The notes under the pieces are model-generated. The model ran no database searches and had not been told where the DNA came from. It saw only the letters and a list, made by a program, of their open reading frames with translations. Shown one piece after another: positions 10,110 through 18,223 of a stretch of DNA of 64,000 nt. Source of the DNA: Trujillonella humicola (lineage in GTDB: Bacteria > Actinomycetota > Actinomycetes > Mycobacteriales > Geodermatophilaceae); assembly GCF_046233715.1 (NCBI RefSeq), contig NZ_JBJNRJ010000017.1, positions 25,410 to 89,409 of the forward strand, read 5' to 3'. Positions within the stretch are counted from its first letter, which is position 1. Each line of letters begins with the position of its first letter. The position numbers and the translations under genes are program-made.

Positions 10110-10631
10110 ATGACCGCCGCCGTCGACCTGGCCGGGCTGCCCGGCCGCCCCTGCTCGATCGCCGCCGCCCTGGAGCTGGTCGGCGAGCGCTGGTCCCTGC
10201 TCGTCATCCGGGAGGTGTCGCTGGGCAACCACCGCTTCAGCGACATCGTGCGCGGCACCGGCGCCCCGCGGGACCGGCTCACCGCCCGGCTGAACGCCCT
10301 GGTGGCCGCCGGCGTGCTGGAGAAGCGGCCCTACAGCGACGCGCCGCCGCGGTCGGGGTACCACCTGACCGCGTCCGGCCGGGACCTGCTGCCGGTGCTG
10401 CAGGCGCTGCTGCAGTGGGGCAACCGCTGGGCCACCGACGAGCCACCCGTGCGCCTGGTGCACGCCCCCGGCGACCACGAGGCGCACGAGGTCGACGCCG
10501 AGTGGGTGTGCCGCACGTGCGGCGAGCCGGTGGCGGGGTCGCGGGTGACCCGCGAGCTCACCCCCGCCGGCCGGGTGCTGTCCGGGCTGCCGGCGCACGA
10601 GGACGGGGAGGACGCCGACCGTGACCGTTGA
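10110..10631 (+). CDS. HxlR-family winged-helix transcriptional regulator
   Basis: A 173-residue regulator. The HxlR signature is clear: GRPCSIAAALELVGERW with the conserved N-terminal cysteine, then a winged helix (FSDIVRGTGAPRDRLTARLNALVAAG). A C-terminal extension carries a CxxC pair (VCRTCGEP) that may bind zinc. The ATG at 10110 gives the usual family N-terminus; an in-frame ATG at 10092 lies inside the predicted operator. The thioesterase gene starts 11 bases before this stop, so the two are translationally coupled. It is divergent from the thiolase gene. Confidence 0.9.
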   Translation: MTAAVDLAGLPGRPCSIAAALELVGERWSLLVIREVSLGNHRFSDIVRGTGAPRDRLTARLNALVAAGVLEKRPYSDAPPRSGYHLTASGRDLLPVLQALLQWGNRWATDEPPVRLVHAPGDHEAHEVDAEWVCRTCGEPVAGSRVTRELTPAGRVLSGLPAHEDGEDADRDR

Positions 10632-11157
10632 GCCGGCCGCTGCGACGACCCCCGCGACCTGGGGCGAGCCGCGTTCCCGCACGGTCACCTGGTTCGACCC
10701 GATGGTCACCGCGGCCGGTGCGCTCGAGCGGTCCGGGCTGGAGACCCTCGAGGCGCTGCGTGACGGCGTCCTTCCCCCGCCGCCGATCGTGCCGCTCGTG
10801 CAGATGGACCTGCTCGCCGTCGAGGAGGGCCGCGTCGAGTTCTCCTGCCTGGTCGACGAGTCGGTCTACAACCCGATCGGCGTCGTGCACGGCGGGCTGG
10901 TCTGCACGCTGCTCGACACGGTCGCCGGCTGCGCCGTCCACTCCACGCTGCCGCGCGGCACCGGGTACACGTCCATCGAGCTGAAGGTCACCTACCTCCG
11001 GGCGGTCACGGCCGCCAGCGGGCCGCTGCGCGCGATCGGCCGCGTCGTCAAGCCCGGGCGCCGGGTCGCCTTCGCCGAGGGCGAGGTGCTCGACGCAGCG
11101 GGCCGGAGCGTGGCCACGGCCTCGAGCTCACTGCTGGTGTTCCCGCTCTCCGGCTGA
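10621..11157 (+). CDS. PaaI-family acyl-CoA thioesterase
   Basis: A 178-residue hotdog-fold thioesterase. The active-site segment is VYNPIGVVHGGLVCTLLDTVAG, with the conserved HGG motif and the acidic residue on the following helix, then SIELKVTYLRAV. It should hydrolyse aryl- or acyl-CoA esters. The GTG at 10621 overlaps the HxlR gene by 11 bases, so the thioesterase, regulator and divergent thiolase form one acyl-CoA module. The 3' end overlaps the convergent DUF1028 gene by 30 bases. Confidence 0.9.
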   Translation: MTVEPAAATTPATWGEPRSRTVTWFDPMVTAAGALERSGLETLEALRDGVLPPPPIVPLVQMDLLAVEEGRVEFSCLVDESVYNPIGVVHGGLVCTLLDTVAGCAVHSTLPRGTGYTSIELKVTYLRAVTAASGPLRAIGRVVKPGRRVAFAEGEVLDAAGRSVATASSSLLVFPLSG

Positions 11158-12069
11158 GCCGGCGCCGCCGGCCACCCGCTCCGGCAGGATCCGCGCCATC
11201 AGGTCGGCGTCGACCAGGCCGGCGGTGCCGAAGCGACGGCCGATCTCCACGAACTGCGGCGCGGCCCCGGCCAGCTCCGACAACAGCGCCCTCGCGGCGT
11301 CCTCGCGGCCGGCGAGCCCGGCGACGACGGCGCGCCAGAGCACGTGGTCGGGCTCGGTGTCCGGGTCGGGCAGCCGCAGCTCCTCCAGCACCCGGTCGGC
11401 GGTGACCGGGTCCCCGCCGATGGCCTGCTGGAACGCGCGGACGACGTCCTGGTAGCGCGCCAGCCGGACCACCAGCTCGTCCAGTTCCGCGACGGGGTCC
11501 TCGGAGTCGTCGACGCGGAGGTCGACCACGGTGTCGTGCCACGGCCGGCCGGTGGGGACGGCGCGGACGACGAACACCGCCGCCGACCGCCGGCCCCGGA
11601 CGTCGCCACCGGCGTCCTCCCCGGCGTGCAGCGCCAGCAGCAGCCGGTGGGCCAGCGCCCCCTGCGAGGTCTCGAAGGTGGCGACCATCGACTCCCACAC
11701 CTGCGGGGAGTCGACCATGTTGGCCAGGGCGACGCAGCCCTCCCCCACCTGGTGGCCGGCCTCGGCGACGCAGTTGTCGCCGGTGTAGACGGCCAGGTCG
11801 CCGGAGACGTGCAGGACCGCGACCTGCCGGCGCTCGGGGTGCGGGTCGACGCTGCGCAGCGCGGTGAGCACCTCCTGCGCGGTGAAGCCCCCGCGCAGCA
11901 GGTCCAGCCCGATCTGGCCGTACATCGGTTCGGCCATCGACTGGCTGGCGATGACCCCCTGCCCGGGCAGGGCGTACGGCACGCTGCTGCCGACGGCGAA
12001 GGCCTGCGACTGGGTGGCGACGCCCATCTCCCCGGTCGTGGTGTCCCGGGCGACGATCGAGTAGGTCAC
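11128..12069 (-). CDS. DUF1028 family protein (Ntn-hydrolase-like fold)
   Basis: A 313-residue protein. The first 220 residues show the DUF1028 pattern: MTYSIVARDTTTGEMGVA at the very N-terminus, where an Ntn-type nucleophile would be expected after processing, then SQSMAEPMYGQIGLDLL and HVSGDLAVYTGDNC. The last 90 residues are an extra region rich in Ala, Leu and acidic residues whose role I do not recognise. Function of the family is not established. It is convergent with, and overlaps by 30 bases, the thioesterase gene. Confidence 0.85.
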   Translation of the reverse strand: MTYSIVARDTTTGEMGVATQSQAFAVGSSVPYALPGQGVIASQSMAEPMYGQIGLDLLRGGFTAQEVLTALRSVDPHPERRQVAVLHVSGDLAVYTGDNCVAEAGHQVGEGCVALANMVDSPQVWESMVATFETSQGALAHRLLLALHAGEDAGGDVRGRRSAAVFVVRAVPTGRPWHDTVVDLRVDDSEDPVAELDELVVRLARYQDVVRAFQQAIGGDPVTADRVLEELRLPDPDTEPDHVLWRAVVAGLAGREDAARALLSELAGAAPQFVEIGRRFGTAGLVDADLMARILPERVAGGAGSAGEREHQQ

Positions 12070-12221
12070 GCCCTGCCGCCTGCCCGCGCCGGGTCACCGG
12101 TCAAACACCGACCCGGTCCTGCGGAGATCTTGCGGGATCGCGGCGGGCGGCCTGCGGTTCGGCGCCCAGAGTCCTCCCTGCCGGCGCAGACAGCCGCCGC
12201 CACGGACCGGAGGAACCCGAG

Positions 12222-12839
12222 ATGACGTCGTCCCGCACCGTCCCCGCCCGCCGCCGCACCCAGGTGCTCGGCTCGCTGGGTGTCGTGGCCGCTGCCGCCG
12301 CCGTGGCCGGTCTGGGCACGTTCGGCACGTTCACCGACAGCACCACCCCGATCTCGACGAGCGTCTCGAGCGGCACGGTCTCGATCGACGTCAGCCAGCG
12401 CGGCGCCGCGATCCCGGTGACCACGGCCGGCTTCCTGCCCGGCGACTCCATGACCCGTGCGGTCGACCTGGTCAACGACGGCACCTCGCCGCTGGGCCAG
12501 GTGAGCCTCGCCTCGACCGCCTCCGCGGCGAGCGTGCTGACCAGCGACGCCGCGAGCGGCCTGCAGCTGGCGGTGCGGTCCTGCTCGACCGCGTGGACCC
12601 AGGGCGGCACCGCCTCGGCACCGACCTACACCTGCGCCGGCACGGTCTCCACCCTCTACTCCGGCCGCGCGGTCATGGACGCCCCGCTCGCCGGGGTGGC
12701 CAGCCTCCAGCCGGGCGGGGTCGACCACCTGGTCCTCTCCGTCTCGCTGCCCGCCACGGCCGGCGACGCCTTCCAGGGGACGACCGCGACCCTCGGTCTC
12801 ACCTTCACCGGCGTGCAGCGCCCCGGCACCGCCCGCTGA
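12222..12839 (+). CDS. Secreted TasA/camelysin-like protein with SipW-type signal peptide
   Basis: A 205-residue exported protein. The N-terminus has an Arg-rich stretch, a hydrophobic core (LGSLGVVAAAAAVAGL) and then GTFGTFTDS, the SipW-dependent signal signature seen in TasA and CalY. The mature part is Ser/Thr/Gly/Val-rich and beta-predicted, with two cysteines (RSCSTAW, YTCAG) that could form a disulfide. TasA-family members form fibres or act as surface peptidases; neither is proven here. The ATG follows GGAGGAA. No signal peptidase gene is adjacent, unlike the Bacillus operon. A strong hairpin follows the gene. Confidence 0.8.
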   Translation: MTSSRTVPARRRTQVLGSLGVVAAAAAVAGLGTFGTFTDSTTPISTSVSSGTVSIDVSQRGAAIPVTTAGFLPGDSMTRAVDLVNDGTSPLGQVSLASTASAASVLTSDAASGLQLAVRSCSTAWTQGGTASAPTYTCAGTVSTLYSGRAVMDAPLAGVASLQPGGVDHLVLSVSLPATAGDAFQGTTATLGLTFTGVQRPGTAR

Positions 12840-12898
12840 CCCGGCCCGCCCCCACCCCGCCGTCCGCGGGGAGACGACGGAGGCGGCGCGCCGCACGA

Positions 12899-12938
12899 CG
12901 ACGTCCCCGCTCCCCCTGACGCGGGAGCGGGGACGTCG
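12899..12938. terminator. Perfect 16-bp hairpin downstream of the TasA-like gene
   Basis: Arms 12899-12914 and 12923-12938 are perfectly complementary with an 8-nt loop. There is no T-run. It probably terminates the TasA-like transcript. Confidence 0.75.
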
Positions 12939-13029
12939 CCGCGTGCGGGCCGCCCCCGCGGGTGGCGGCACGCTGCTGGCTTCCGCGACCGCCGCGCGGA
13001 TCCGCGCGAGCCGACGCGAGGGGGACGTG

Positions 13030-13263
13030 GTGCAGGAGCACGAGCGCGCACTGGCCGAGGCCGACGCACGGCAGGCCCGGCGCGAACGGCGCCGGGCCCG
13101 GATCGGCTACGTGCTCGCCACCCTCGCCGCGGTGGCCCTCTTCACCGACCCCGTGCTGTCGGTGGACCGGCGGATCGCCGTCGGGACGGCGCTGGCGCTG
13201 TTCGCGCTGGCCGTGCCGTTCCTGATCGCCGCCGACTGGAGACGCCGGATCGACTGGACCTGA
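13030..13263 (+). CDS. Small two-helix membrane protein
   Basis: A 77-residue protein of unknown function. A charged N-terminal stretch (EHERALAEADARQARRERRRAR) is followed by two hydrophobic helices (GYVLATLAAVALF and AVGTALALFALAVPFLIAA) and a short WRRRIDW tail, so both ends are probably cytoplasmic. The GTG at 13030 is chosen because GAGGGGG lies five bases upstream; GTG 13027 and an upstream GTG at 12943 are alternatives. It stands alone between the TasA-like gene and a convergent small gene. Confidence 0.6.
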   Translation: MQEHERALAEADARQARRERRRARIGYVLATLAAVALFTDPVLSVDRRIAVGTALALFALAVPFLIAADWRRRIDWT

Positions 13264-13283
13264 CCCGGACCGCGCCCGGACGG

Positions 13284-13604
13284 TCAGGCCGGCGGCGCCG
13301 GAGTCCCCGACTCCAGGGCGCGCAGCCGCTGCTCGACCACGGCCAGCCGGTCCGCCACCGGGTCCCCGCCGACCTCCTCGGCAGCCGGCGGCTGCGCCAG
13401 CCCGGCCAGCGCCGCGGTGAGCCGACCGACCAGGGACGCCGCCTCGACGGGGGTCAGCCGGACCGAGCCGGCGCACCGGTCGTCACGCCAGAAGCTGACC
13501 GTCAGCAGTCCGGCCTCGGCGTGCGCCGAGACCCGCACCGCGCGGCTGAGCCCGCGGGCGCTCTCCCACGTCCACCTGTCGGCCGGGAACGGCACCACGG
13601 ACAT
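13284..13604 (-). CDS. Hypothetical 106-residue protein
   Basis: I do not recognise a family. From the ATG at 13604 the protein reads MSVVPFPADRWTWESARG, then a beta-rich middle (AGLLTVSFWRDDRCAGSVRLT) and a C-terminal helix with heptad-like leucines (VADRLAVVEQRLRALE). It may be a small soluble protein ending in a short coiled coil. It is divergent from the YtxH-like gene and convergent with the small membrane protein. The intact frame and GC-rich third positions support a real gene. Confidence 0.6.
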   Translation of the reverse strand: MSVVPFPADRWTWESARGLSRAVRVSAHAEAGLLTVSFWRDDRCAGSVRLTPVEAASLVGRLTAALAGLAQPPAAEEVGGDPVADRLAVVEQRLRALESGTPAPPA

Positions 13605-13742
13605 GTGCCGAGCGTGGTCCCCCGCCGCCTGCCCGTCAACGACCGGGCGCGCGACCGCCACCTGCGGATTCACCGCGCGCCGGCCGGGTATCGCGCCGCG
13701 CACGGGACATCGACGGCCACCGGCCGGAACAGGAGTCGACTC

Positions 13743-14192
13743 ATGGGCAAGCTGTCACTGGCACTGGGCATCGGGGTGGGCTACGTCCTGGGCACCCGCG
13801 CGGGACGGGAGCGGTACCAGCAGATCCAGCAGGCCACCGCGCGGCTGACCGGCCGCCCGGAGGTGCAGCAGGCGGTGGGGAAGGTGCGCGAGACCCTGCC
13901 GCCGCCGCTGCAGGGCGCCGTGGACAAGCTGGTGGAGAGCTCCCCCTCCGGCGGGCCGGCCACGACGTCGTCCGCCGGCGGGGGGTTCCCGCTCGAGGAC
14001 GGTGAGCCGGTGTCGCAGACGTTCTCAGCGTTCGGCGAGCGCAGCGCGGCGGCGCCGTCGACCGGGGCCGGGAGCACGGGCGGGCAGGCCCCGGTGGTCC
14101 CCGCCCCGGACGACGAGGAGCCGGTGGCGCAGACGTTCTCGGCCTTCACCGAGCGCAGCGCGGACGAGCCCCGCACCGACCCCTCCCGCTAG
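13743..14192 (+). CDS. YtxH-like small envelope protein with a duplicated C-terminal motif
   Basis: A 149-residue protein. The N-terminus has one glycine-rich membrane helix (KLSLALGIGVGYVLGTRAGRE) followed by an amphipathic helical region, as in YtxH-domain proteins. The C-terminal half is low-complexity but contains two copies of an 18-residue motif, (D/E)D(G/E)EPVxQTFSAFxERSA, at bases 13995-14048 and 14109-14162. The ATG at 13743 follows CAGGAG. The function is unknown; the repeats look like a short interaction motif. A hairpin at 14201-14243 follows. Confidence 0.75.
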   Translation: MGKLSLALGIGVGYVLGTRAGRERYQQIQQATARLTGRPEVQQAVGKVRETLPPPLQGAVDKLVESSPSGGPATTSSAGGGFPLEDGEPVSQTFSAFGERSAAAPSTGAGSTGGQAPVVPAPDDEEPVAQTFSAFTERSADEPRTDPSR

Positions 14193-14200
14193 CCGCCGTC

Positions 14201-14243
14201 CCCGGCCCGGCCCGGCGCAGCCCGCGGGCCGGGCCGGGCCGGG
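14201..14243. terminator. GC-rich hairpin, 15-bp arms
   Basis: Arms 14201-14215 and 14229-14243 are perfectly complementary, with a 13-nt loop, just downstream of the YtxH-like gene. Confidence 0.65.
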
Positions 14244-14437
14244 CCGAGCACGAAACGTCCCCACAGCCCTTCCCTCCGGCCGTCGTCCGTGGTCGGATGC
14301 GCCCCACCGCCATGCGGCGGCGCGTCAGCAACGGTGCTGGAGGCGCTCATGGACGACGTGTCGTTGGAGGCTCCTGCCGGGGCTCATCCCCCTGGCGTCA
14401 CCAGGACGCCCTGTCCCGGCGGCCGGCGGACCACGCC

Positions 14438-15268
14438 GTGACCGCGACCGCTCCGCGCAGAACCGGGGCGGTCACCCCCGGGCGCGGCACGAGCGAGACC
14501 CCACCCCGCCGCGCGGCCATCGCGGCCCGCACCCTGCGCACCGATCGCTGGTGGCTGCAGCCGCTGGTCACGGTCGTCGTCCTGGCGCTCTTCATCGCCT
14601 ACTCGACGTTCCGCGCGCTCCAGAACGCGCACTACTACACCGAGCCCTACATCTCGCCGTTCTACTCCCCGTGCATCACGACGTGGTGCGAGGGCGACAG
14701 CTTCCCGGAGCTCATCACCGGCCCGTCGTGGATCTCCCCGGCGGTCTACATCCTCGTGCTGCCCCTGGGCATCCGGCTGACCTGCTACTACTACCGCAAG
14801 GCCTACTACCGGTCCTTCTGGGCCTCCCCGCCGGCCTGCGCGGTGGCCGAACCGCACCGCCGCTACTCCGGTGAGACGCGGCTCCCGCTGGTCGGGCAGA
14901 ACGTGCACCGGTACTTCCTGTACGCCGCCCTGGTGTTCAACGCGATCCTCTTCTACGAGGCGTTCCGGGGCTTCCGCGACGAGACCGGCGAGTGGGGGCA
15001 CATGGGCCTCGGGACGCTGATCCTGCTGGTCAACGCGGTGCTGCTGTTCCTCTACTCGATCTCCTGCCACTCCTGCCGGCACATCGTCGGCGGCCGGCTG
15101 AACAGCTTCTCGGCGCACCCCCTGCGCTACCGCGCCTGGACGGTGGCCTCCCGGCTCAACGCCCGGCACATGCAGTACGCCTGGGCGTCGCTGTTCTTCG
15201 TCGCCTTCACCGACTTCTACATCTTCCTGCTGGCGACCGACACGATCTCGGATCTCCGCTTCTTCTAG
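14438..15268 (+). CDS. Membrane anchor of a second succinate dehydrogenase (Sdh1-like)
   Basis: A 276-residue membrane protein with about five helices. The sequence RTDRWWLQPLVTVVVL, followed by an aromatic, cysteine-bearing loop (YYTEPYISPFYSPC) and ISCHSCRHIVGG, resembles from memory the anchor encoded beside the mycobacterial Rv0248c/Rv0247c pair (Sdh1). It does not resemble the b558 anchor at 5239. The GTG at 14438 lacks a strong ribosome site but matches the point where the hydrophobic protein begins; the open frame runs upstream to 14297. The flavoprotein gene follows after 17 bases. Confidence 0.85.
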   Translation: MTATAPRRTGAVTPGRGTSETPPRRAAIAARTLRTDRWWLQPLVTVVVLALFIAYSTFRALQNAHYYTEPYISPFYSPCITTWCEGDSFPELITGPSWISPAVYILVLPLGIRLTCYYYRKAYYRSFWASPPACAVAEPHRRYSGETRLPLVGQNVHRYFLYAALVFNAILFYEAFRGFRDETGEWGHMGLGTLILLVNAVLLFLYSISCHSCRHIVGGRLNSFSAHPLRYRAWTVASRLNARHMQYAWASLFFVAFTDFYIFLLATDTISDLRFF

Positions 15269-15285
15269 GGGATGGGGCCTCAACG

Positions 15286-17079
15286 ATGGTGGAGCTGGAG
15301 CGGCACGAGTACGACGTCGTGGTGGTGGGGGCCGGCGGCGCCGGCCTGCGGGCGGCGATCGAGGCGCACGAGCAGGGCGCCCGGACGGCGGTGGTGTGCA
15401 AGTCGCTGCTGGGCAAGGCGCACACCGTCATGGCCGAGGGCGGCATCGCCGCGGCCATGGCCAACCTCTACCCCGAGGACAACTGGCGGGTGCACTTCCG
15501 GGACACCATGCGCGGCGGGAAGATGCTCAACCACTGGCGCATGGCCCAGCTGCACGCCCAGGAGGCGCCCGACCGGGTCCGCGAGCTCGAGGACTGGGGC
15601 GCGCTGTTCGACCGCACACCCGACGGGCTGATCAGCCAGCGCGACTTCGGCGGGCACCGCTACGCCCGGCTGGCGCACGTCGGCGACCGCACCGGGCTGG
15701 AGCTCATCCGCACCCTGCAGCAGCGCACGGTCGCGCTCGGGGTCGACGTGTTCATGGAGTGCACGGTGACCCGGCTGCTGACCGACGCGGAGGGGGTCAC
15801 CGGCGCCTTCGGCTACTGGCGGGAGTCCGGCCGGTTCGTCGCCTGGCAGGCCCCGTCGGTCGTGCTGGCCACCGGCGGCATCGGCAAGTCCTACAAGGTG
15901 ACGTCGAACTCCTGGGAGTACACCGGCGACGGGCACTCGCTGGCGCTGCAGGCCGGCGCCTCGCTGGTCAACATGGAGTTCGTCCAGTTCCACCCGACCG
16001 GCATGGTGTGGCCGCCGTCGGTGCGCGGCATCCTGGTGACCGAGAGCGTGCGCGGCGACGGCGGGGTGCTGCGCAACTCGGCCGGCAACCGGTTCATGTT
16101 CGACTACATCCCGGACTTCTTCCGCAAGGAGACGGCGGAGACCGAGGACGAGGCCGACCGCTGGTACGACGACAAGAAGAACAACCGTCGCCCGCCCGAG
16201 CTGCTCCCCCGCGACGAGGTCGCCCGCGCCATCAACAGCGAGGTCAAGGCCGGCCGCGGCAGCCCGCACGGCGGGGTCTTCCTCGACATCGCCTCTCGCC
16301 GGTCGGCCGAGTACATCCGCCGCCGGCTGCCCTCGATGTACCACCAGTTCAAGGAGCTGGCCGAGGTCGACATCACCGCCGAGGCGATGGAGGTCGGCCC
16401 GACCTGCCACTACGTGATGGGCGGGGTGGAGGTCGACCCCGACAGCGAGGCGGCGCGGGTGCCCGGCCTGTTCGCCGCCGGCGAGGTGGCCGGGGGCATG
16501 CACGGCTCCAACCGGCTGGGCGGCAACTCGCTGTCGGACCTCCTGGTGTTCGGACGGCGGGCGGGCGCCGCCGCCGCCGAGCACGCGCTGAAGCGGACCG
16601 GCGCGGTGGCGCTGGCCGACGAGGCGCTGACCGAGGCGGCCCGGGCCGCGCTGGCGCCGTTCGAGCGGGAGGGCGGGGAGAACCCCTACGCCGTCCAGCA
16701 CGACCTGCAGCAGACCATGCACGACCTGGTCGGGATCATCCGCACCGCGGCGGAGATGGAGCAGGCGCTCGAACGGATCGAGGCGCTGAAGCGGCGGGTG
16801 GCGGCCCTGTCGGTGGAGGGGCACCGCCAGTACAACCCCGGCTGGCACCTGGCGCTGGACCTGCCGCACATGCTGCGGGTCAGCGAGTGCATCGCCCGGG
16901 CGGCGCTGGAGCGGCAGGAGAGCCGCGGGGGGCACACCCGCGACGACTTCCCGGCGACGGATGCGGAGTGGGCGCGGACGAACCTCGTCTGCTCCCTGGC
17001 CCCCGACGGCTCCGTGTCGGTGGCCCGGCAGCCGCTCCCCCAGATGCCACCCGAGCTGGCCGAGATCGTCGAGGGGTGA
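15286..17079 (+). CDS. sdhA: Second succinate dehydrogenase/fumarate reductase flavoprotein
   Basis: A 597-residue FAD subunit. The Rossmann motif VVVGAGGAGLRAA lies near the N-terminus without the extension seen in the first SdhA. The histidine in GKAHTVMAEGG is the expected covalent FAD site. QFHPTGMVWPP, LLPRDEVARAI (catalytic-type Arg) and GSNRLGGNSLSDLLVFGRRAG complete the family pattern. The ATG at 15286 has AGGGGATGGGG upstream. It is the middle gene of a three-gene operon and belongs to the mycobacterial Sdh1 lineage as judged by motif similarity. Confidence 0.94.
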   Translation: MVELERHEYDVVVVGAGGAGLRAAIEAHEQGARTAVVCKSLLGKAHTVMAEGGIAAAMANLYPEDNWRVHFRDTMRGGKMLNHWRMAQLHAQEAPDRVRELEDWGALFDRTPDGLISQRDFGGHRYARLAHVGDRTGLELIRTLQQRTVALGVDVFMECTVTRLLTDAEGVTGAFGYWRESGRFVAWQAPSVVLATGGIGKSYKVTSNSWEYTGDGHSLALQAGASLVNMEFVQFHPTGMVWPPSVRGILVTESVRGDGGVLRNSAGNRFMFDYIPDFFRKETAETEDEADRWYDDKKNNRRPPELLPRDEVARAINSEVKAGRGSPHGGVFLDIASRRSAEYIRRRLPSMYHQFKELAEVDITAEAMEVGPTCHYVMGGVEVDPDSEAARVPGLFAAGEVAGGMHGSNRLGGNSLSDLLVFGRRAGAAAAEHALKRTGAVALADEALTEAARAALAPFEREGGENPYAVQHDLQQTMHDLVGIIRTAAEMEQALERIEALKRRVAALSVEGHRQYNPGWHLALDLPHMLRVSECIARAALERQESRGGHTRDDFPATDAEWARTNLVCSLAPDGSVSVARQPLPQMPPELAEIVEG

Positions 17080-17083
17080 CCCC

Positions 17084-17839
17084 ATGAGCTACGACGCGAC
17101 GTTCCGGGTGTGGCGCGGGGACGCCTCCGGAGGGGACCTGCAGACGTACACGGTGCCGGTGAACGAGGGCGAGGTGGTGCTCGACGTCGTCCACCGGCTG
17201 CAGGCGACGCAGGCCGGCGACCTCGCCGTCCGGTGGAACTGCAAGGCCGGCAAGTGCGGCTCGTGCAGCGCCGAGATCAACGGCCGCCCGCGGCTGATGT
17301 GCATGACGCGGATGAGCACCTTCGCCGAGGACGAGACGGTGACGGTGACGCCGCTGCGGACGTTCCCCGTGGTCCGGGACCTGGTCACCGACGTCTCCTA
17401 CAACTACGAGAAGGCGGCGCAGATCCCGGCGTTCACCCCGCGCCCGCGCGACGCCGACGGCAACCACCGGATGCAGCAGGTCGACGTCGAGCGCTCGCAG
17501 GAGTTCCGCAAGTGCATCGAGTGCTACCTCTGCCAGAACACCTGCCACGTGATCCGCGACCACGAGGAGAACAAGGCCGTCTTCGCCGGGCCGCGGTTCC
17601 TGATCCGGCTCGCCGAGCTCGACATGCACCCGCTGGACACCGTCGACCGCCGGGACCTGGCGCAGGACGAGTTCGGCCTGGGCTACTGCAACATCACCAA
17701 GTGCTGCAGTGAGGTGTGCCCGGAGCACATCCACCTGACCGACAACGGGATCATCCCGCTCAAGGAGCGCGTGGTGGACCGCCGGTACGACCCGCTCACC
17801 TGGCTCGGCTCGCGGATCCGGCGGCGCCCGCGGGACTGA
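17084..17839 (+). CDS. sdhB: Second succinate dehydrogenase iron-sulfur subunit
   Basis: A 251-residue subunit. The 2Fe-2S cysteines are in CKAGKCGSC and LMCMTRM. The C-terminal domain has CIECYLCQNTC and then CNITKCCSEVCPEHI. The residues between these cysteines differ from the first SdhB, where the middle motif is CIGCGACVAAC, which supports a distinct subfamily and perhaps different redox potentials. It begins four bases after the flavoprotein stop. An inverted repeat at 17849-17896 follows. Confidence 0.94.
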   Translation: MSYDATFRVWRGDASGGDLQTYTVPVNEGEVVLDVVHRLQATQAGDLAVRWNCKAGKCGSCSAEINGRPRLMCMTRMSTFAEDETVTVTPLRTFPVVRDLVTDVSYNYEKAAQIPAFTPRPRDADGNHRMQQVDVERSQEFRKCIECYLCQNTCHVIRDHEENKAVFAGPRFLIRLAELDMHPLDTVDRRDLAQDEFGLGYCNITKCCSEVCPEHIHLTDNGIIPLKERVVDRRYDPLTWLGSRIRRRPRD

Positions 17840-18223
17840 GGGAACCGACTCTGCCGGCGGGTTCCGCACGTCGCCGGCGGGATCCGGCCGGCAGAGCGGA
17901 GAACTCCCCGGCAGAGCGGGCCGGCCGTCCCCGACCCGACGGTGGGCCTCCGCCATCGCCGGCACCATCCGGGCCGGCACCCGGTGGGACAGGTCGGCAC
18001 CCGCCGGGACCTCGTCGCACGACGGGCGGCATCCGGCCGCGGCGCCCCCCGCACGAGCCGTGGCCGACGACGGCGACCGCTGCTAGTTTCGCGAGGCCGT
18101 GCGAGAGATCGAGGAGGTGGTACCCGTGGACGCAGTGTCGACAGGGGTGCTCCCCTCCGGGGTCACGGTCGGGCGATAGGTCGTCCGGGAGCGCCGTCAC
18201 GAGCCCTCCCGAAAGGCACGACC
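17840..18223. other. 384-bp gap after sdhB2: inverted repeats, promoter-like site and a possible leader ORF
   Basis: The left part is rich in GGCAGAG/CTCTGCC repeats, including a 9-bp inverted repeat (17849-17857 with 17888-17896) that may end the sdh operon. The right part has a -10-like TAGTTT at about 18083-18088 and a short ORF with a near-perfect Shine-Dalgarno. No longer gene is convincing here. Confidence 0.5.
18126..18179 (+). CDS. Possible 17-codon leader peptide upstream of the hydrolase gene
   Basis: GAGGAGGTGG stands about six bases before GTG 18126, which opens a 17-codon frame ending in TAG (peptide MDAVSTGVLPSGVTVGR). A promoter-like TAGTTT lies about 40 bases upstream, and the hydrolase starts 44 bases after the stop. 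The frame can also be extended upstream to GTG 18099. It could be a translated leader or the relic of a larger gene. Low confidence. Confidence 0.3.
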   Translation: MDAVSTGVLPSGVTVGR

